DNA from: Lactarius indigo
Lineage: Eukaryota; Basidiomycota; Agaricomycetes; Russulales; Russulaceae
Assembly (NCBI GenBank): GCA_025766275.1
Contig: JAFKAC010000003.1
Coordinates: forward strand, 248,001 to 312,000
DNA length: 64,000 nt
Direction: 5' to 3'
Shown here: positions 13,264 through 26,239 of the stretch, in pieces
How positions within the stretch are numbered: the first letter of the stretch is position 1
How the letters are laid out: each line of letters begins with the position of its first letter
The notes under the pieces: generated by a model
What the model was told of the DNA's origin: nothing
The model's input: the letters and a program-made list of their open reading frames with translations, nothing else
The model's database searches: none
Translations under genes and position numbers: made by a program

Positions 13264-14193
13264 ATGCCCTACCACGCGGACACAACCACGTATGACTACA
13301 GGTTTTTCCAGTTTACTGCCGGCTTCGTATATATTTTGACCATCGTATGTCCAGTTGCTCACCCAACGAGACACCTGAGAGAAATTTCCAAGCCATGCCA
13401 TCTGCTGCCGTTCCCGTGCCCTGCCAGTCACCAGCTCATTTCTACTCTTGGGACATTACCCCCGATTCTGGATCAATATCCTCCTCTACGGGGTCTAGTC
13501 CCGAAATTTCAAGTCACGCAATCACTAGTTACAACTATCCCCATCGCAGCGACGATCAATCCTCGTGGGGACGTTCCATGGCCGGGCACCGATACGACCC
13601 ACGATCACATCCCCTAGGACATCCCCTTGACCTTACTTTCGCACCATCCATTGGCGATCCAAGGATGACTAGGCTCGATCAAAATTTCCCCAGAATCGGG
13701 GTTTTCGAGGTCGTCTACACTGACGATTCGAGGAGGAAGCTCGGTGACGGTGTGCGTCGGTGGTGCTTCAACTGCAGAGCAGTTGAAACCTCGACGTGGC
13801 GCCGTTCTTCGCTCAGCCCGGGAAAATTGGTGCGTATTCGTACCCAGTGTTATAACTTGTCTAACAGATTCATAGCTCTGCAATAAATGCGGGCTCTACG
13901 AGCGTACCCATCGCGTTGCGCGTCCAGATAAATTTCCACGCAAAAGACGGGCACGACCTGCCTCCGCACCCCCAGTCCCAGGTAGCGAACATTGGCAATA
14001 TCATTACAGTCTTTCATCAACCATACCACTCGCCCAATGCCCTCAACCCCTTGATGCCGTTGGCGGGCAATCAATCTTACAAAACACGTCATGGGAGACA
14101 CAGAACGAGGCCGGCCCTTCTTCATATCCTGCTATGGTTGGTCAGTGCTATCCTACCTCCCAACAGCAGACCATGTATTATGGAAAAATGTAA
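13264..14193 (+). CDS. GATA-type zinc-finger transcription factor, copy 1
   Basis: Small DNA-binding regulator. Proposed exons: 13264-13301, 13355-13829, 13876-14193, giving about 276 residues. The zinc finger spans the last intron: CFNC..(18 residues)..CNKC, i.e. C-x2-C-x18-C-x2-C, with the TSTWRR core and GLYERTH following, then a basic tail (RPDKFPRKRRARP). This is the fungal single GATA finger. The region before it is Ser/Pro-rich and probably disordered. The first exon is inferred: its donor is a weak GTTTTT but the join keeps frame (DY-SCSPNETP). If it is not used, translation starts at the ATG at 13347. The protein ends MYYGKM. A paralogue lies about 5.3 kb downstream. Confidence 0.85.
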
Positions 14194-17100
14194 TTATAAC
14201 CCATTACTTACCCATGGAGCATTCCCCCCTTCTCGCTTTGGTGATTATTACTTCTTTGCATAATCGGGGTCCGATTTCGTTATTTATATACACTCACTTT
14301 CTCTTAGTACCGTTGTCCTGTTGGAATATCCAGTATCGTCTAAATATTATCACCGATCCTGACTCTTTGGCTTGCCTGACTACGTCTACATCTAACGACA
14401 AGCGTGGTGGTAGTTGCTCTGGTCCACTGACCAGGCATGTGGCTACGACGACCAGATCAACTCCTGATCATCTTGGCTCGCACGCACGATGCCGAGTGAT
14501 GAAGAAAATCTTCGTCGGAGTTGTTGGAGGGGGATTCAAACGTCCAAATTTAGAAGGCTTGATGCTTGATGCATGGCGTACTAGTCAGCAGCGTGCTGAA
14601 CGCTGAACGCTGAGCGCGCGCTACGCGAATTCAGACGGCGCCCTAGAAGGGTTGCCTGCGTGAATAGGTTTGCTACCCGAGAATCCCGAAGTGCTGCTGA
14701 AGGGCGAAAACAGGGGCTTTCGTTCTCTCATCGTCTCATGATACGTTTATTCCCCGTCCTCTGTGCAAGGTTGCTATGCTTGCTGTTCCCGGAGCCAATG
14801 GTCGGATGCGCTGCTGCTGTCCCATCGTGGTGTAGCGCTCTGGAGTCAGTCCAGAAGGCGCTGAACTCTAGGGACACGGGTCCTGCGCTACTAATACACG
14901 CTGCCCGTGCGTTTGCCCAAATCCCAAAAGGCGAAGTTCAAATCGGAGGCAGCGGTCGTACAGCATATACGAATGAGCTTACAGGAAATTATTTTTAGAG
15001 GTGAGTAGAGAAGGGGAAACCGGCGACAGGAAAAATGCTAATTGGGGTCGAGAAGGGACAGGGCGACTAGGTACAGGAAGCGGTAGTACTGGCAACTCAG
15101 CCTGAAGTTGTGACTTCAATTGAACGGACAGCTTCAGGATAGTACCGGGCCGCACTTCCCGCACATGTTCAAGTTAGGCATCAGCTACTTCCGTCTTTCT
15201 CGTAAAAGTAGTGGAATCTCTGTTAGATGAGGGGTCACAATAAGTGAAATCTGGGTCCGGTCAGAGCATGCTTGAGAGAAATGCAGCGAGGGGTCTTGTT
15301 TATGAAGGTGGCTCTCGGATATCGCGGGAAAGGTAAGGGGAAAGGCATCTCTGACAGACATGTTCGCACACCCACAAAGAAAAGGCGAACGCTTTACAAA
15401 CGACATCAGCACTTTCCAGGACGTCAGTCGTGCCGTAAAAACAGAAGTTCGACACTTAGTCCCATGCTAATGGCGACGGAGTACCTTCTTTGGCTGATGA
15501 TTGTTGCTCATCGTGGTTGTAGTGATCCTCGGATCTGTGATTGAGAGCCCCCGATGATGGCGCTGCACTGGTGCGGCTGTCCATGGAGGCAAATGTTCCC
15601 AGGTTAGTCACAAAGTTCGGGAGGTGCTGGAGAGGTGGTACAGTATGCGATGATGAATAAAATTTTCAAATGAAATTAGCGCTGTCGAAACAGGTTATGA
15701 AGACGAAAAGGGATACCAAGGAGCACCGGCGGATAGAAAGCAAGGGAAAAAACAAGGACGCTCCAATGCTGCAGTTTCCATGCGTAACGGTGGCCACTTG
15801 AGTTTGTCCCGATGAATCGAAGCACTTGAAAAGAAGCAGTGCTCTAGCACACAGACTATGTTGGGTATTACTGTAGCTATCGCATTAACTCAAACGATTC
15901 GCCGCGGCGACAGAGCTGCTACCGTATTGGGGGTGCAGATGAAAGGAACTTGTGGCGCTACGGGGGAAATCTCGAGATCGTCGCCAAGACGCATAACCTA
16001 GTCTAGACAGCTGTCATACACTGTATTGCTAATTATCAGAAGGAAAGAAGGTCCTCAGCTCAACACGATGCAGATGGGGGAAGCAAATTCTGATAACAAT
16101 ACTGAAACGTCCTTCCAGTGTTACCACCTTGGCGCTCAAAGACGTCGAGGAACGAGTCCCAGTACATGGAACAGCTTCCCATCCATTGCTGACATAGACG
16201 GGAATCTATCCCCGGACGAGAGAACAAAGAAATTCCAATACGTAGTTACAGAGTTCAAAGCAGTAGGAACCACTGGTCATCGAGGGACCCCATCACCAAT
16301 CCGTGCTGTCATGGCGGAAGCAGTCTGAGACACACCAGAACGAATGGCGGTCTAGAACAGAGACCTAAATGATGGCTACTTTCCCCTCGGGGTGGTACTG
16401 TAACGGCGGACTTGTATGTGCCCGCCGTGGTGCACAAAGATGACCCCCCCCCCCCCCCCTCCAGGGCTAGATATTAGCGAGTGTACTAGTCTTGTGGAAA
16501 GTTTGGCGGGTGCCTTTTTATCGCAAAAACCCCTCTGTCGACCAATAAGTCCCAGCACGGATCAGAGTGACCTGTCTAGTCCATCAGTCTAACCCCGCGC
16601 TGATCACGATCGCTTATCGTGACATACCACCCCAAGTTCACCCTATTTCATCTTGTTCTGCTCCGCGAAGACCCGCCAAGTTCGCCAAAATGCTGTTTAC
16701 CACAAGTAAATTTTCTGTGGGTTGTAGGGGCGCCATTTGTTAATTTTCAGCCATTTGGTCGTATTAGGAGATCGCATTCCATCATTCCCAGGGCCCTATT
16801 AATAAACTTAGCCGCGATAGGCCGCAATCTTCAAAAGAAATCACCTGTGTTTCCGTGTTTCCGGGCTAGGCTGTGTTCGGGTTTAGAAACTTGCCACTAC
16901 AAGGAGAGATCCTCATTACACCATGCGATACAACTCCATGACGGTGGGTCACTGCTGGAGATTACGCGCTGGTATTCAGTCAGCTGGAGTAGATTGAGTT
17001 GGCGTATGGTCCTGCACCATCAGTGCGACTGCAGTTTAAGTTCCAGGTCGCACCGATCCCGAGCACCCTTCCAACGCTTCTCCCCTACAATTGACCGTCG

Positions 17101-18333
17101 GGTAGTCGGCGTGTAGTGAATAGCAAATTTTCTGAGGACCCCTCGACTGCTGAGAGTCAAGCTACGTGTCTTCAGGTTGGGCTGAGCAGTACTGAGCATG
17201 AACATGAACTCGGACGGATGAAAGCAATGATGAACGCATTGGATGAACGTGTCCTCGAGTCCGCTTACATCATCTAATGTTTACATACTCAATGCCTAGT
17301 CCCGTGACAAAAGAACGACCTGACAAGAGCTCTCTCTCTGCAAAACCCCACGCGCCTGGAGGTACAGAGCTTGAAATGACATCCACTGCCAGTAAGTGCA
17401 AGTGTGACCTTGTAGTTGACTTACTAGTGTTTAGGCTAGAACAGGGACCACTGTTCTAAATCGAACACCGTAAGTCGACCGAGGGGTGTGGCAGTAATGG
17501 GATAGGGGGTGTACAGCAGAAACACTGACGTCGGTGTGCCAGTGACCGAACGGAAACGAAGGAAGAACTGTGCAGCAGTATGGGCGTCGATACAGCAAAA
17601 AATTGGAGGGAGATGTAGGGTTGATGTGTGTTTTGCAGAAAAGACAGTACGTGTAAAATTTCACGGTGGGCCCATTGGTTCATCCGCCACGAGAAGACCA
17701 ATCCCTGGGCGCAGTTCCGCACCTGCTCTTTTTGATCCATTTTATTCCAGGATACATATCAGAGATACAGACCGGTCGTACCGTGAGCCCAGTACTCTAA
17801 GAAATAGGTAAATAGAGGTGCTTCCATACCTGCTCCGATCCAGAAGAAACAACAGGGTAACTTATTCAGTGTATGATGTACACCGGCATGTTGTAGAACA
17901 TACTGTAGCCTGAGGGAGCAAAAACGAGCAAAAAGTCCATAGGAAGGAACTTGAACGTTTGAACTGTCATCAACATAGGGTCAGCTGCATCGTGCTGTGC
18001 ACCGGCAGTCACCGGAAGAACGGGCGGCCCGAGGGACATGGTCAGCAGGTTCATCAGTCCACTATCAGTCCCCCCTTGGATGAACTCAACTATCACATCG
18101 CCAGTGGCAAGGGTCATATCACCGAAGCACCAAACACTTCCTTTCTATAACTGTGCGAGGGTCTTCTGAACCCGGAGAACACTCGTCAAGATATCTTCCT
18201 GGCTGGGCAGTTGAATTATTCTTAGCATTTCTCCGTTTCCTAAGTGCCGTCATCAGCGTCCACTTGTCAGCGACTGCGCCTCTGTCGACCATTCTGTTGG
18301 TACTGGTGATGTCAATTTATACTGTTGTATTAT
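14194..18333. other. 4.1-kb gene-poor stretch between GATA paralogues
   Basis: No supportable gene. A run of 16 C occurs at about 16445-16460. Longer open frames (14660-14998, 16026-16328, 16619-17116 on plus; 17866-18117 on minus) show no domain I recognise. It may contain old, eroded insertions, but I see no terminal repeats. Confidence 0.45.
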
Positions 18334-18360
18334 TTCGCGATCGTCTTCAAAGATCGCGAA
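18334..18360. promoter_or_regulatory. Perfect 9+9 bp dyad upstream of GATA gene 2
   Basis: TTCGCGATC, a 9-nt spacer, then GATCGCGAA: a perfect inverted repeat 66 bp before the TATA box at 18426. The position suggests a binding site for a dimeric regulator; this is inference. Confidence 0.45.
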
Positions 18361-18425
18361 CTGGACCAAGATTCAACCGGCACTTAGACGCCCAATGCCG
18401 ATACCTCAAGTTCATCCCCCTGGAC

Positions 18426-18432
18426 TATAAAA
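18426..18432 (+). promoter_or_regulatory. TATA box of GATA-factor gene 2
   Basis: TATAAAA in the context GGACTATAAAACC..AAGGTCC, matching the promoter core of GATA gene 1 and followed by a T-rich tract (about 18462-18471). Confidence 0.5.
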
Positions 18433-18667
18433 CCATCAAGGTCCTGGCGCTATAGAGCATCTTTTTTTTTCGCTTGACGTTTGGGTCTCTACCGAGGAAC
18501 AGCGTCCTCTTGTTGTCTTTTCTATTCCGACAAGTTCAATACCGTCTACCACAAGAGTCTCGACTCGTAAAGTCTTCACCAGTTCGGAAAACGCGAGTGG
18601 AAAAGGAGTCAGAACCTACTCACCTGCCTCAGGGACGATTCGAATAGAAACTAAAGGGTGTCATGCA

Positions 18668-19702
18668 ATGTATAGAACCCACTACCTTTGTCTCCAGGTT
18701 CTCCTACTCCGATACTGCCTTGGAGTACATACTGATCGCTGGAGGTCGCCAGAAATTCTCTCGAAGATATTCTTGAAGGGCTCGTTCGCGCGCCCCCATT
18801 CCAAACTATATCTACGTCCTCCGCATCACCGCCATTTTTCCCTCCCAGTGATATCTCATCGGAATCCTCCGTTGATTCCAGATTCATTATGGACGTTCCT
18901 ACCAGTGATGCCTTCCTCCAACACACCGGAGTCGGATATGGAAGCTTGCGCTGCGATATAGACCATGGTTACCGTCATCAACCCGAATGCGAATACACAG
19001 TGGACATCCCAGCCAGAGAAGACGAACGTGCTAGTGGGCCATCCTACTGCACCGAGTCAACTTCGTTGGCAATTCAAGAAGCGAAGTTGCTTATCTCGTC
19101 TCCGGAGGTCGGAACGACGTGATATTCTATACAGAAGACGCAAACGTGAGGCTCACTCAACGCATACGTCGTCAGTGCTTCAACTGCAAAGCAACTGAGA
19201 CCTCAACGTGGCGCCGTTCTCTGCTCAGTACCGGGAAATTGGTACGTGTCACCGTGGACCCCGAGAAATGTGTCAGACTTGGGCGCCTCGACTGAAATAC
19301 GTCTAGCTCTGCAATAAGTGTGGTCTCTTTGAGCGCACGCATTCCATTCCGCGGCCCGAAAAATTTCTACGCAGAAAGACCTTGGGTTCAAGATCGCCGC
19401 GACAACCCTCCATGCGTTCGAGGAAGAAGATCTCCCCCGATGGTGGCGCTGTAAATCCCCCTCATCAAAGCATATACCCGTCACCCCTACCGCTTCCTTC
19501 TCACTTTGTCGATGCCGTGTACCCTATTAGTGGGAAATCGATCACACAGGACATGCCGTGGGTTTCCCCAACTGCACCCGACGACTTATCTCCACCGCAG
19601 GTTCTCCCGCGCTACCCCCTTTCTGAACGGCCGGCTTTGTATCATTTAGATCGCTGGTCACAGTCCTCGACGCTTTCTGAGGCAGCGACAGTATGGATAT
19701 AA
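18668..19702 (+). CDS. GATA-type zinc-finger transcription factor, copy 2 (exon structure partly unresolved)
   Basis: Paralogue of the gene at 13264-14193. The finger reads RRQCFNC..CNKCGLFERTH, split by an intron (19242-19306) at exactly the same codon as in copy 1; the last exon is 19307-19702 and ends ATVWI. Upstream of the finger the frame reads VIFYTEDANVRL, matching EVVYTDDSRRKL of copy 1. Further upstream an acidic/Ser-rich segment (SDISSESSVDSRFIMD, 18843-18896) lies in another frame. The finger frame has a stop (TAG) near 19031, so either an intron I could not place or a frame break separates them. The 5' start (18668) is a guess. The DNA-binding domain is intact; whether the whole gene is functional is uncertain. 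Confidence 0.7.
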
Positions 19703-22345
19703 TGTATCTCTCTTAAACTGACGAGATCAACCCCTATTAATGCCTTGCTTATTTTTTCTCACCAAACACCTGCCGCTTTCTTACTGTACGGTTCAATGTG
19801 ATTCTACCCTCCCGATTATTTTTGTCGGTGTACGTATGTTCGGCTACGCCCTTGCAGAATCCCCGCCGTATATGTGTTTGTACAGCGAATATATTATCAC
19901 GTTACTAGTTTCCTTCTAGAAACTCGTACATCAAGTGAGGCAGCATCACCAGGGAAGAAAGAGTAAACGGATGTTTTTCGACGAAAGCGCCAAGCGTCTT
20001 TCTGTATCGTAATTGGTGGTCCGGAAGATTCCGAGAGCATGGCCGAGTCTCCAGGGCCAGTGCGAGACCATCTCAACTCTAAGGGAAAATCCTGCTAAGA
20101 CGTAATCGCTCATTCAGTACTCAGAGATCGAGAGTCGAGACTAGGGCTACTCACCGAACATTGAACACTGATTAGCAGCACCTACCTACTTGAGTACCTA
20201 GAGTGCCAGACTTGGTGCCAACCTGAGTGATGTGTCCCAACCGACTTCCTTGCCGACTTCAGTTAAACTAGAGCGTCTCCGTAACATAGGCTAGCTGTTG
20301 GCGTCTCTCCGACTGGCGGAAATTCCCGTTTCGTCACAAGAAACCTTCGACACACGGCCCTTCAATACAGCCGACATCTAAATTATCAGGCTGAGAATCC
20401 GAACCAGAAATTTGATTTATTCAGGATGGGTCGTAGATAGCAGAGACAGGAACTGTCCGACGGATGCATTTTCCCCAGTCGAAGCACGTGAGTTGATTTG
20501 ACTGGACCTCAGAAGGCGCTTGATTGGTTCCTGAATCCTCATCTGAGTTAAGTAACACAAAGTCCAGAGGCCTTTCGATGATGCCTGTATAACGTCGGGT
20601 GTTTTGACAAGGATAGTTTCAGTATGAAATCAAATAAGATGTTGGTAGTCTCTCCGAGTACAGTGTCTGCGAATAAGCCTTGGAATAACCACTCTGTGCC
20701 TCCGCAGCCTGAGCAAGCTTCGCAGGGTGCCAGTGGAGGCGATATGCGTACCACCGCCAGGCAAGGACGTCACATGGGCGGAAACGATGAAGATCGGAGG
20801 AAACCACGCCCTTACGGAGCTATTGCTATCTGAACAAACGTAAGGAACAACGCTAGCCTGAGCAAGTAGAATGGGTAGTGAGAATTACGGCACGGCCAAT
20901 ACCGGAGCCTGAGAAACCACCCGGCTCTGGCTGTGCTCAATTGGTGCCGGTCACCGGTCTATCTAACACTAACTTTTCTCAGGCTCGGTTCTGGTTCTTT
21001 CGCTCGACGGATCCCGTGGAGTCCGAGGAGAGAATTACGGTAAGTTACCGGTCACTGCACCTCCGAAGAGGTTTAGTACGGTGCCACCACCGCTGCCGCA
21101 ACCAACATCCCCAACGGGCGAGAAGAACACATGCGCGTCTGTGTCATGTTCACAGCATGCTTTCTCATAATTGAGGCCGAATCGAATTGTCCCCTCAACT
21201 CACACCGGCACCTGCGTTTTTCGCGAGCTTTCACATCGCCGGGCCTGGTACGATAAGTGATGCGGTGCCTGTCTGCTAGACGTTGTGCCTCTGAACAGCC
21301 CTTGCCCCGTCCCCGTCCCGAGTTCCGAGTCATTCTGAGCGTTTATCTGCAGTATGTGCATTTAGAGGCAACTCCTTGCGGCGACAACTCCCTCGATCGT
21401 GCTGGGGTTGATTGTGGTGAACATACCTGGGAAGTTACGCGCAGCGCGCAACCCCTTGGGTCCCAGATTTCAACAAAGTTCATTTCAGCTCATTGTTTGC
21501 ATTATCTAGCAAACGGCGCTTGTGCGCGTCCTTACAGTGGCGTGTTTCCAAATCTGACAGGGACCACTGTAAAATCTCGCGCCATGCGGAAGCATGCGTG
21601 ACTGTTTGCACACTTTACACATACTTAACACTTGTGAACACAGATCGACTTTTGCATGCAAAAGAAAGTGAGTCATATGATCAAAGACTCGTTGGAAAAA
21701 TCCTCCAATTCTTTTTCCCGCATGGAAATACTTAATGGATAAAGGTTTTCGCGCGCGCGAAAAAAGGATTTTGTGTGCTTATACTGCAATGAGCCCTTGC
21801 ATTGGCTTACAAGTAGGGACGAACAGATGAGCCCCAAGGGTACAGTCTTCCAGACATATCCGGTAGCAGCTCAACAGCTTTGGCACGCTGCGTTTAGCAT
21901 GTCCACCCAAAAATCATTTGTTTCTGAACCGTCAATTACAGCAGCTCTATCCACGCCAAAAGGCCGTGGCGACGTGTGAGGCTCCAGTCGGATGCACCTC
22001 GAGCAGTCCACGAGCCTCACCCGAAAACAGTAGCAGAACCCGCGGACACCGCAACAGCGCGTTGAAGTTGGTGACCAGTCACATTACGACGAACACTGAC
22101 CAACCCTCTAAGGCATATGATTGTGACCTCCTACAGGCTACATGAGTGCTTCTAAGTTCTACTAGTGCAACGAAATTTGGTCCAGTGTCCGATGTTGTGC
22201 GTACGAGGTATATACAATCCATCTGTCTAAGGTAAATGTCCTTTGTCAACTCTAGGATGAAAGAGACAACAAGGTATAAGAATCTAGTCGTCAATGTAAA
22301 GGAGAAGAGGGGAAAAAGGAACGGCGGGATGTAGTATTACTATAT
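19703..22345. other. 2.6-kb gene-poor stretch with short repeats
   Basis: No gene seen. It contains a small repeat-rich block at 20706-21040 (see findings) and a self-complementary TTTTCGCGCGCGCGAAAA at 21745-21762. The 3' end lies next to the transporter's 3' untranslated region. Confidence 0.45.
20880..21040. repeat. Direct-repeat-flanked inverted repeat (possible MITE remnant)
   Basis: GAGAATTACGG occurs at 20880-20890 and 21030-21040. Inside, GAGCCTGAGAAA (20905-20916) is matched by its exact reverse complement at 20975-20986. A related 12-mer AGCCTGAGCAAG is repeated at 20706-20717 and 20855-20866. The layout resembles a tiny excised or eroded inverted-repeat element, but no coding part is present. 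Confidence 0.35.
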
Positions 22346-24313
22346 CTAGACAGTCACGGTCTCCTCCCGGATACGACCTTCGTCTCTGAGAACGTCCGCT
22401 TCGGCCGCGAGGAAGATCTTGCCCTTCCAGAAGGCGAGGACAGTCAGGGAAAACAAGACCAACCACACAATGCACATCACGACAGCCATAACTGTGTGCA
22501 CAATGAAGAAGCCGGGAATGTCCAAGGTGTCACCGAGAACGCGGAGTGTTGAGATCCACCCCACATTCGGGAACGTCAGAGCCCAACCTGTAATGGAACG
22601 GAATCATTGTCAGATCATGTCAACACGTAAAGGAGGAAGTGGGGGAGGGGGGTAGATAACAAGTAACGGGGGAGAGTACTGACATCCAAGAATCTCGCTG
22701 AGGTGCTTGTGTACTTTGAACCAGTAGGGAAGAACGCCAAATGCGAAGAAAAATACGGCGAGACCAAAGAGAAGGAGGCCAGCTAAAACGCTCGACGAGA
22801 ACCAAATCTCACCAGCGAGAGGGGAAACAAGATCGTGCTGTGGGAGTCTAGAATAGAATACGACGGATAAAATTTCGTCCCGGGTAAGTAGGCGGCGCGG
22901 ATACCAAGGGATAAAAAGTCACTAGTAACATTTTACGTGCATGGGATCCGAGATTAATTAGTGCGAGTGCGGTAAATCCCGGAGGGCCGCAAGCAACGAA
23001 AGCTCCGTTTGCTTGGTGACCTTCCATGAAGCCCGTCTGCAGGCGATGACAAATGAGACTAGGGGCAAGGGGACTTGGCAAGTTCTCGGACATACCGTCA
23101 TAATGCTGCCAACGCCAATAGTGCTCAGGTCAGCACAAGGAAAAGAGCAACGCACGAGAACGAATACATACCGAAGAATGTAGATGCAGATGTAGAACAT
23201 GGTCATGAAGAAACCGACGCCTTGGAAAAAGTAGCCAACAAATAACACGCCAACAGCGCGAGTGTCGGAGGGCTCTATTACGCGCAAAACATTAGATGCA
23301 ATAACACCAACGAGCATCTACGTTCCCTGTATCAGAGAGCTGTCTTGACGTCGAGAAAGTAGGCTCACCATGGGGAAGATCTGAGGAAAGCGAGATAGTC
23401 AGAAAAGTGAGCTAATGCAAGATTTGATAAACCACGAACAAGAAAGGCCCAGGCAGGTGTAAATGTCTTCACGTCATGCGGCTTGTTGTACCAGATCATC
23501 AACATCGGGAAGCACACAATTATCGCTAGGAAAACGTATATCCTGCGAACCATCAGCGTCAACAGGTACAGCGATCGATTGCAAAGTAGTTTACCAGAAG
23601 AGCACGTATATTCCTTCAGGATGTAAATGCCCGGGTATCACCCCGTAGTTAATCGTACCGATTATGATAGTTGCGAAGGAAAGAACCTGAGTGGGATATT
23701 AAACCTCCAGCGTTGGGGAACAACAATTGATCCTACTATGAGAGGAACAAAGACACCTTTGACTGGATCATTAATTAGTCGCCTGGACTGTTGCGGGTAC
23801 ACTGCACCATATTCATAGTGAGTCAACTACCGAGAAAAAACAGAGGATAAATTAATCGTACATAATACTTGGAGAAGGAGCGTTGACGAGTTGAGGAGGA
23901 AGAGAGAAAGATTGATGAAGAAAAACATAGCCTCAACTGTCGTCAAAGCCCGCGGATGCTGCTTCAGGCCCGACAGGGTAACATAGACGGCACCGGTGCC
24001 CATGCCTACGGGGAACTGTCGAAGAGATAAGCGACAGAACGACAATCCCCGATTGCGCACGGAAACCTACTGCTTGCCAGGACCATCCGTGGATCCGTCG
24101 CGCCAGTCGGCTCACCCGCGGAGCGGTATCACCAGTCGGCTCCTGACGATCCACTATCGGTTTCTCCTCGATTTCCGTGGCATAGGTGATGGAAGACCGA
24201 GCACTCGTCCCACCATCGACCTTCTGGTGTCCAGAATCAGCGGGAGCGGGCACTTGTTCTTGAGGGCCAAGATCAGTGGAGTCGGGTGACTTGTAGTAGT
24301 ACGGGGGGGCCAT
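22346..24313 (-). CDS. TDT-family transporter (malate/sulfite/anion channel, Mae1/Ssu1/TehA type)
   Basis: Plasma-membrane carrier for small anions such as C4-dicarboxylates or sulfite (family knowledge; substrate not predictable). Eleven exons on the minus strand: 24313-24071, 24015-23869, 23826-23737, 23686-23595, 23542-23440, 23380-23369, 23317-23172, 23105-23096, 23036-22930, 22847-22684, 22587-22346; total 451 residues, all in frame. Two are microexons of 12 nt (IFPM) and 10 nt. After a polar N-terminus come about ten membrane segments. Family landmarks: MGTGAVYVTL, RRLINDPVKGVFVPLIV, GFMEGHQANGAFVACGPPGF, ALALINLG, CWALTFPNVGW. The tail is hydrophilic (ADVLRDEGRIREETVTV). No disruption; likely functional. 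Confidence 0.92.
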
Positions 24314-26239
24314 TGGATATTGCGACGCGGTGGCTTGAAGGAATTGGAAAGGGGATAATGGATCAATGAGGAAAATGAAAATTGAAGACAAAAAAAGCGG
24401 GTTTTAAGAAAGCCCAGCGGTTTCAACCAGTGAACCGAAGTAAGAAAATGGAAAGAGAAGTGGAGTGGAGTGGAGCGTGCAGCTACGATGAACACGGGCA
24501 CTTGTAAAGGGATTCTTTCGCCAAGACGGGGGCATTTTAAGTAAACGAAGACTTGTGCATCGCCCTTTTCGTATCTAGAGCTGGAGTCCGGACAACGGAC
24601 GTCGGCTACTCGCCTACCGCGGCGCTTGACCATTCCAAGGCATCATTTAAGAGGAAGAGGAGCTAGGCAGCAGCAGAGAGACAATCAAATTTCCAAGTCC
24701 TCAACTTCGCGGTTGTGGCGGCGATGCCAAGCACGGGCTCTAGGTGTTTGGAGACACTGCAACACAATTATTCATCTCAGCTCCTAGGCTCTAGAGTGCT
24801 GGCGATCTAGATATGGTGTCGTCCGCACAGATTCGATATGAATAGAAGGGTCCTGACAACGGTGTGAGGACCTTTGTTCCAGCTGCACTGCCCAGGCTTG
24901 GCTTATACTTGAGCCTTGGCAGAGTGTGTTGAAACTTGATAGTGTGTCGCTTCACGTTGAGAGGTCACCGGTCAGCTGTGGATATCATTCAACGGCACAA
25001 AACGCTGACCTAAATGGGCTGCATAGCCTATTGAATAATTGAATGGCACTGGTGATCATTGATTGTTTATCGTTCGGTGTCATCGGCATCATCGTTCTGA
25101 CCACGGTGTTATGGCTTGGCGTGGGCTTGGCCGCAGCACACCGTCCATGCGAGCAACAGATATATATAATATACTGGATCGCCGAGAGGTGATTGATAAG
25201 AGCTGAAACAACGACAGAGAATGAGAACACGCGGATAACGTGTGCGCCAAGATAATTTTTAATTTTTTTTTTACAGACAAGTCAAGAACCCGACAATGAA
25301 ATATTGGAACGTAACAACGCGGCAAGACCAACCAACCACAATGACTCCAAGACAGGCTGAGTGCCACGATAAATTTGCTTCCATTTGCCAAGGGCCGTCC
25401 AATATTACCGAATTTACCCGTTATTATCGTATAATTCGAATATCTTCAGCATAGCATGCAGTCTGTATCAACTACACCGAGTGATGATGTTTAATAGCTC
25501 GTTGCTACCAACAAAACGTGCTTGCCAAGTGAAATCCATGATCCATCAAAGAACAAAGCAGTCCACGAATTTAGCAGTGCAACAGTCAAAGGAAGAAACA
25601 ATAGATTCGCTAAGACGGTGATCGTGACTCGTGAATGTGTAGGACAAAGACCCAAGCGACACGGTCCCACGGACACACTGACTGCGTTCGACAACCATGC
25701 CGGCTTCGCGTCTCTTGCGTACTGCGCACTGCATCACCAATGTCTAGTCTTCTTTCTGTTACCTAAGGAAGAGCATAAAGCATTCTATATTAACACGACA
25801 CCGCCGGGATGTTGTCAGGTGTTGAAGGTGTTGAAGCTATGAAATATATATATTTGGGATCGCCCGTTGAACGCATGAACAGGAATGTGTGAGCTTGGGC
25901 AGCATCATTATTAGAGGTAAGTCGTCTTCTACTCGACCTCAGGCTCGTTAGCTCAAATATTCATACAACAATTTGAACATAACAGCAGCTATTCCTGACC
26001 TACCGCCTGGAGAATGGAAGCGTGAGGGGAAGCGGTAATGGTACGTAGGGTCGAGAGCTGATAACTAGGAAGGGAAAAATCTTTTACAAAAGGGCTCGCA
26101 GGAAAGGGAGACGGAAATGAACAGATGGAGACGAACAAACGTAAGAGAACGGAGATGAGCAGAAAAGTGGAGGTAGGAGTAACGTTACCCCCTCCTACAA
26201 GTAGTGTAGATACTGGTTATAACGCTTATCGAGCGCTTA
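24314..26239. other. Intergenic stretch upstream of the TDT transporter
   Basis: No supportable gene. It holds the transporter promoter side. Notable only for AT-rich blocks (ATATATATAAT near 25160, a T run at 25265, AAATATATATATTT near 25842). Confidence 0.5.

Noticed and set aside
16441..16462. Poly-C run
   Set aside because: Simple homopolymer, no sign of regulatory or telomeric role.
17866..18117. 83-codon minus-strand frame with hydrophobic segments
   Set aside because: No family recognised and no extension by splicing; kept out of the annotation.
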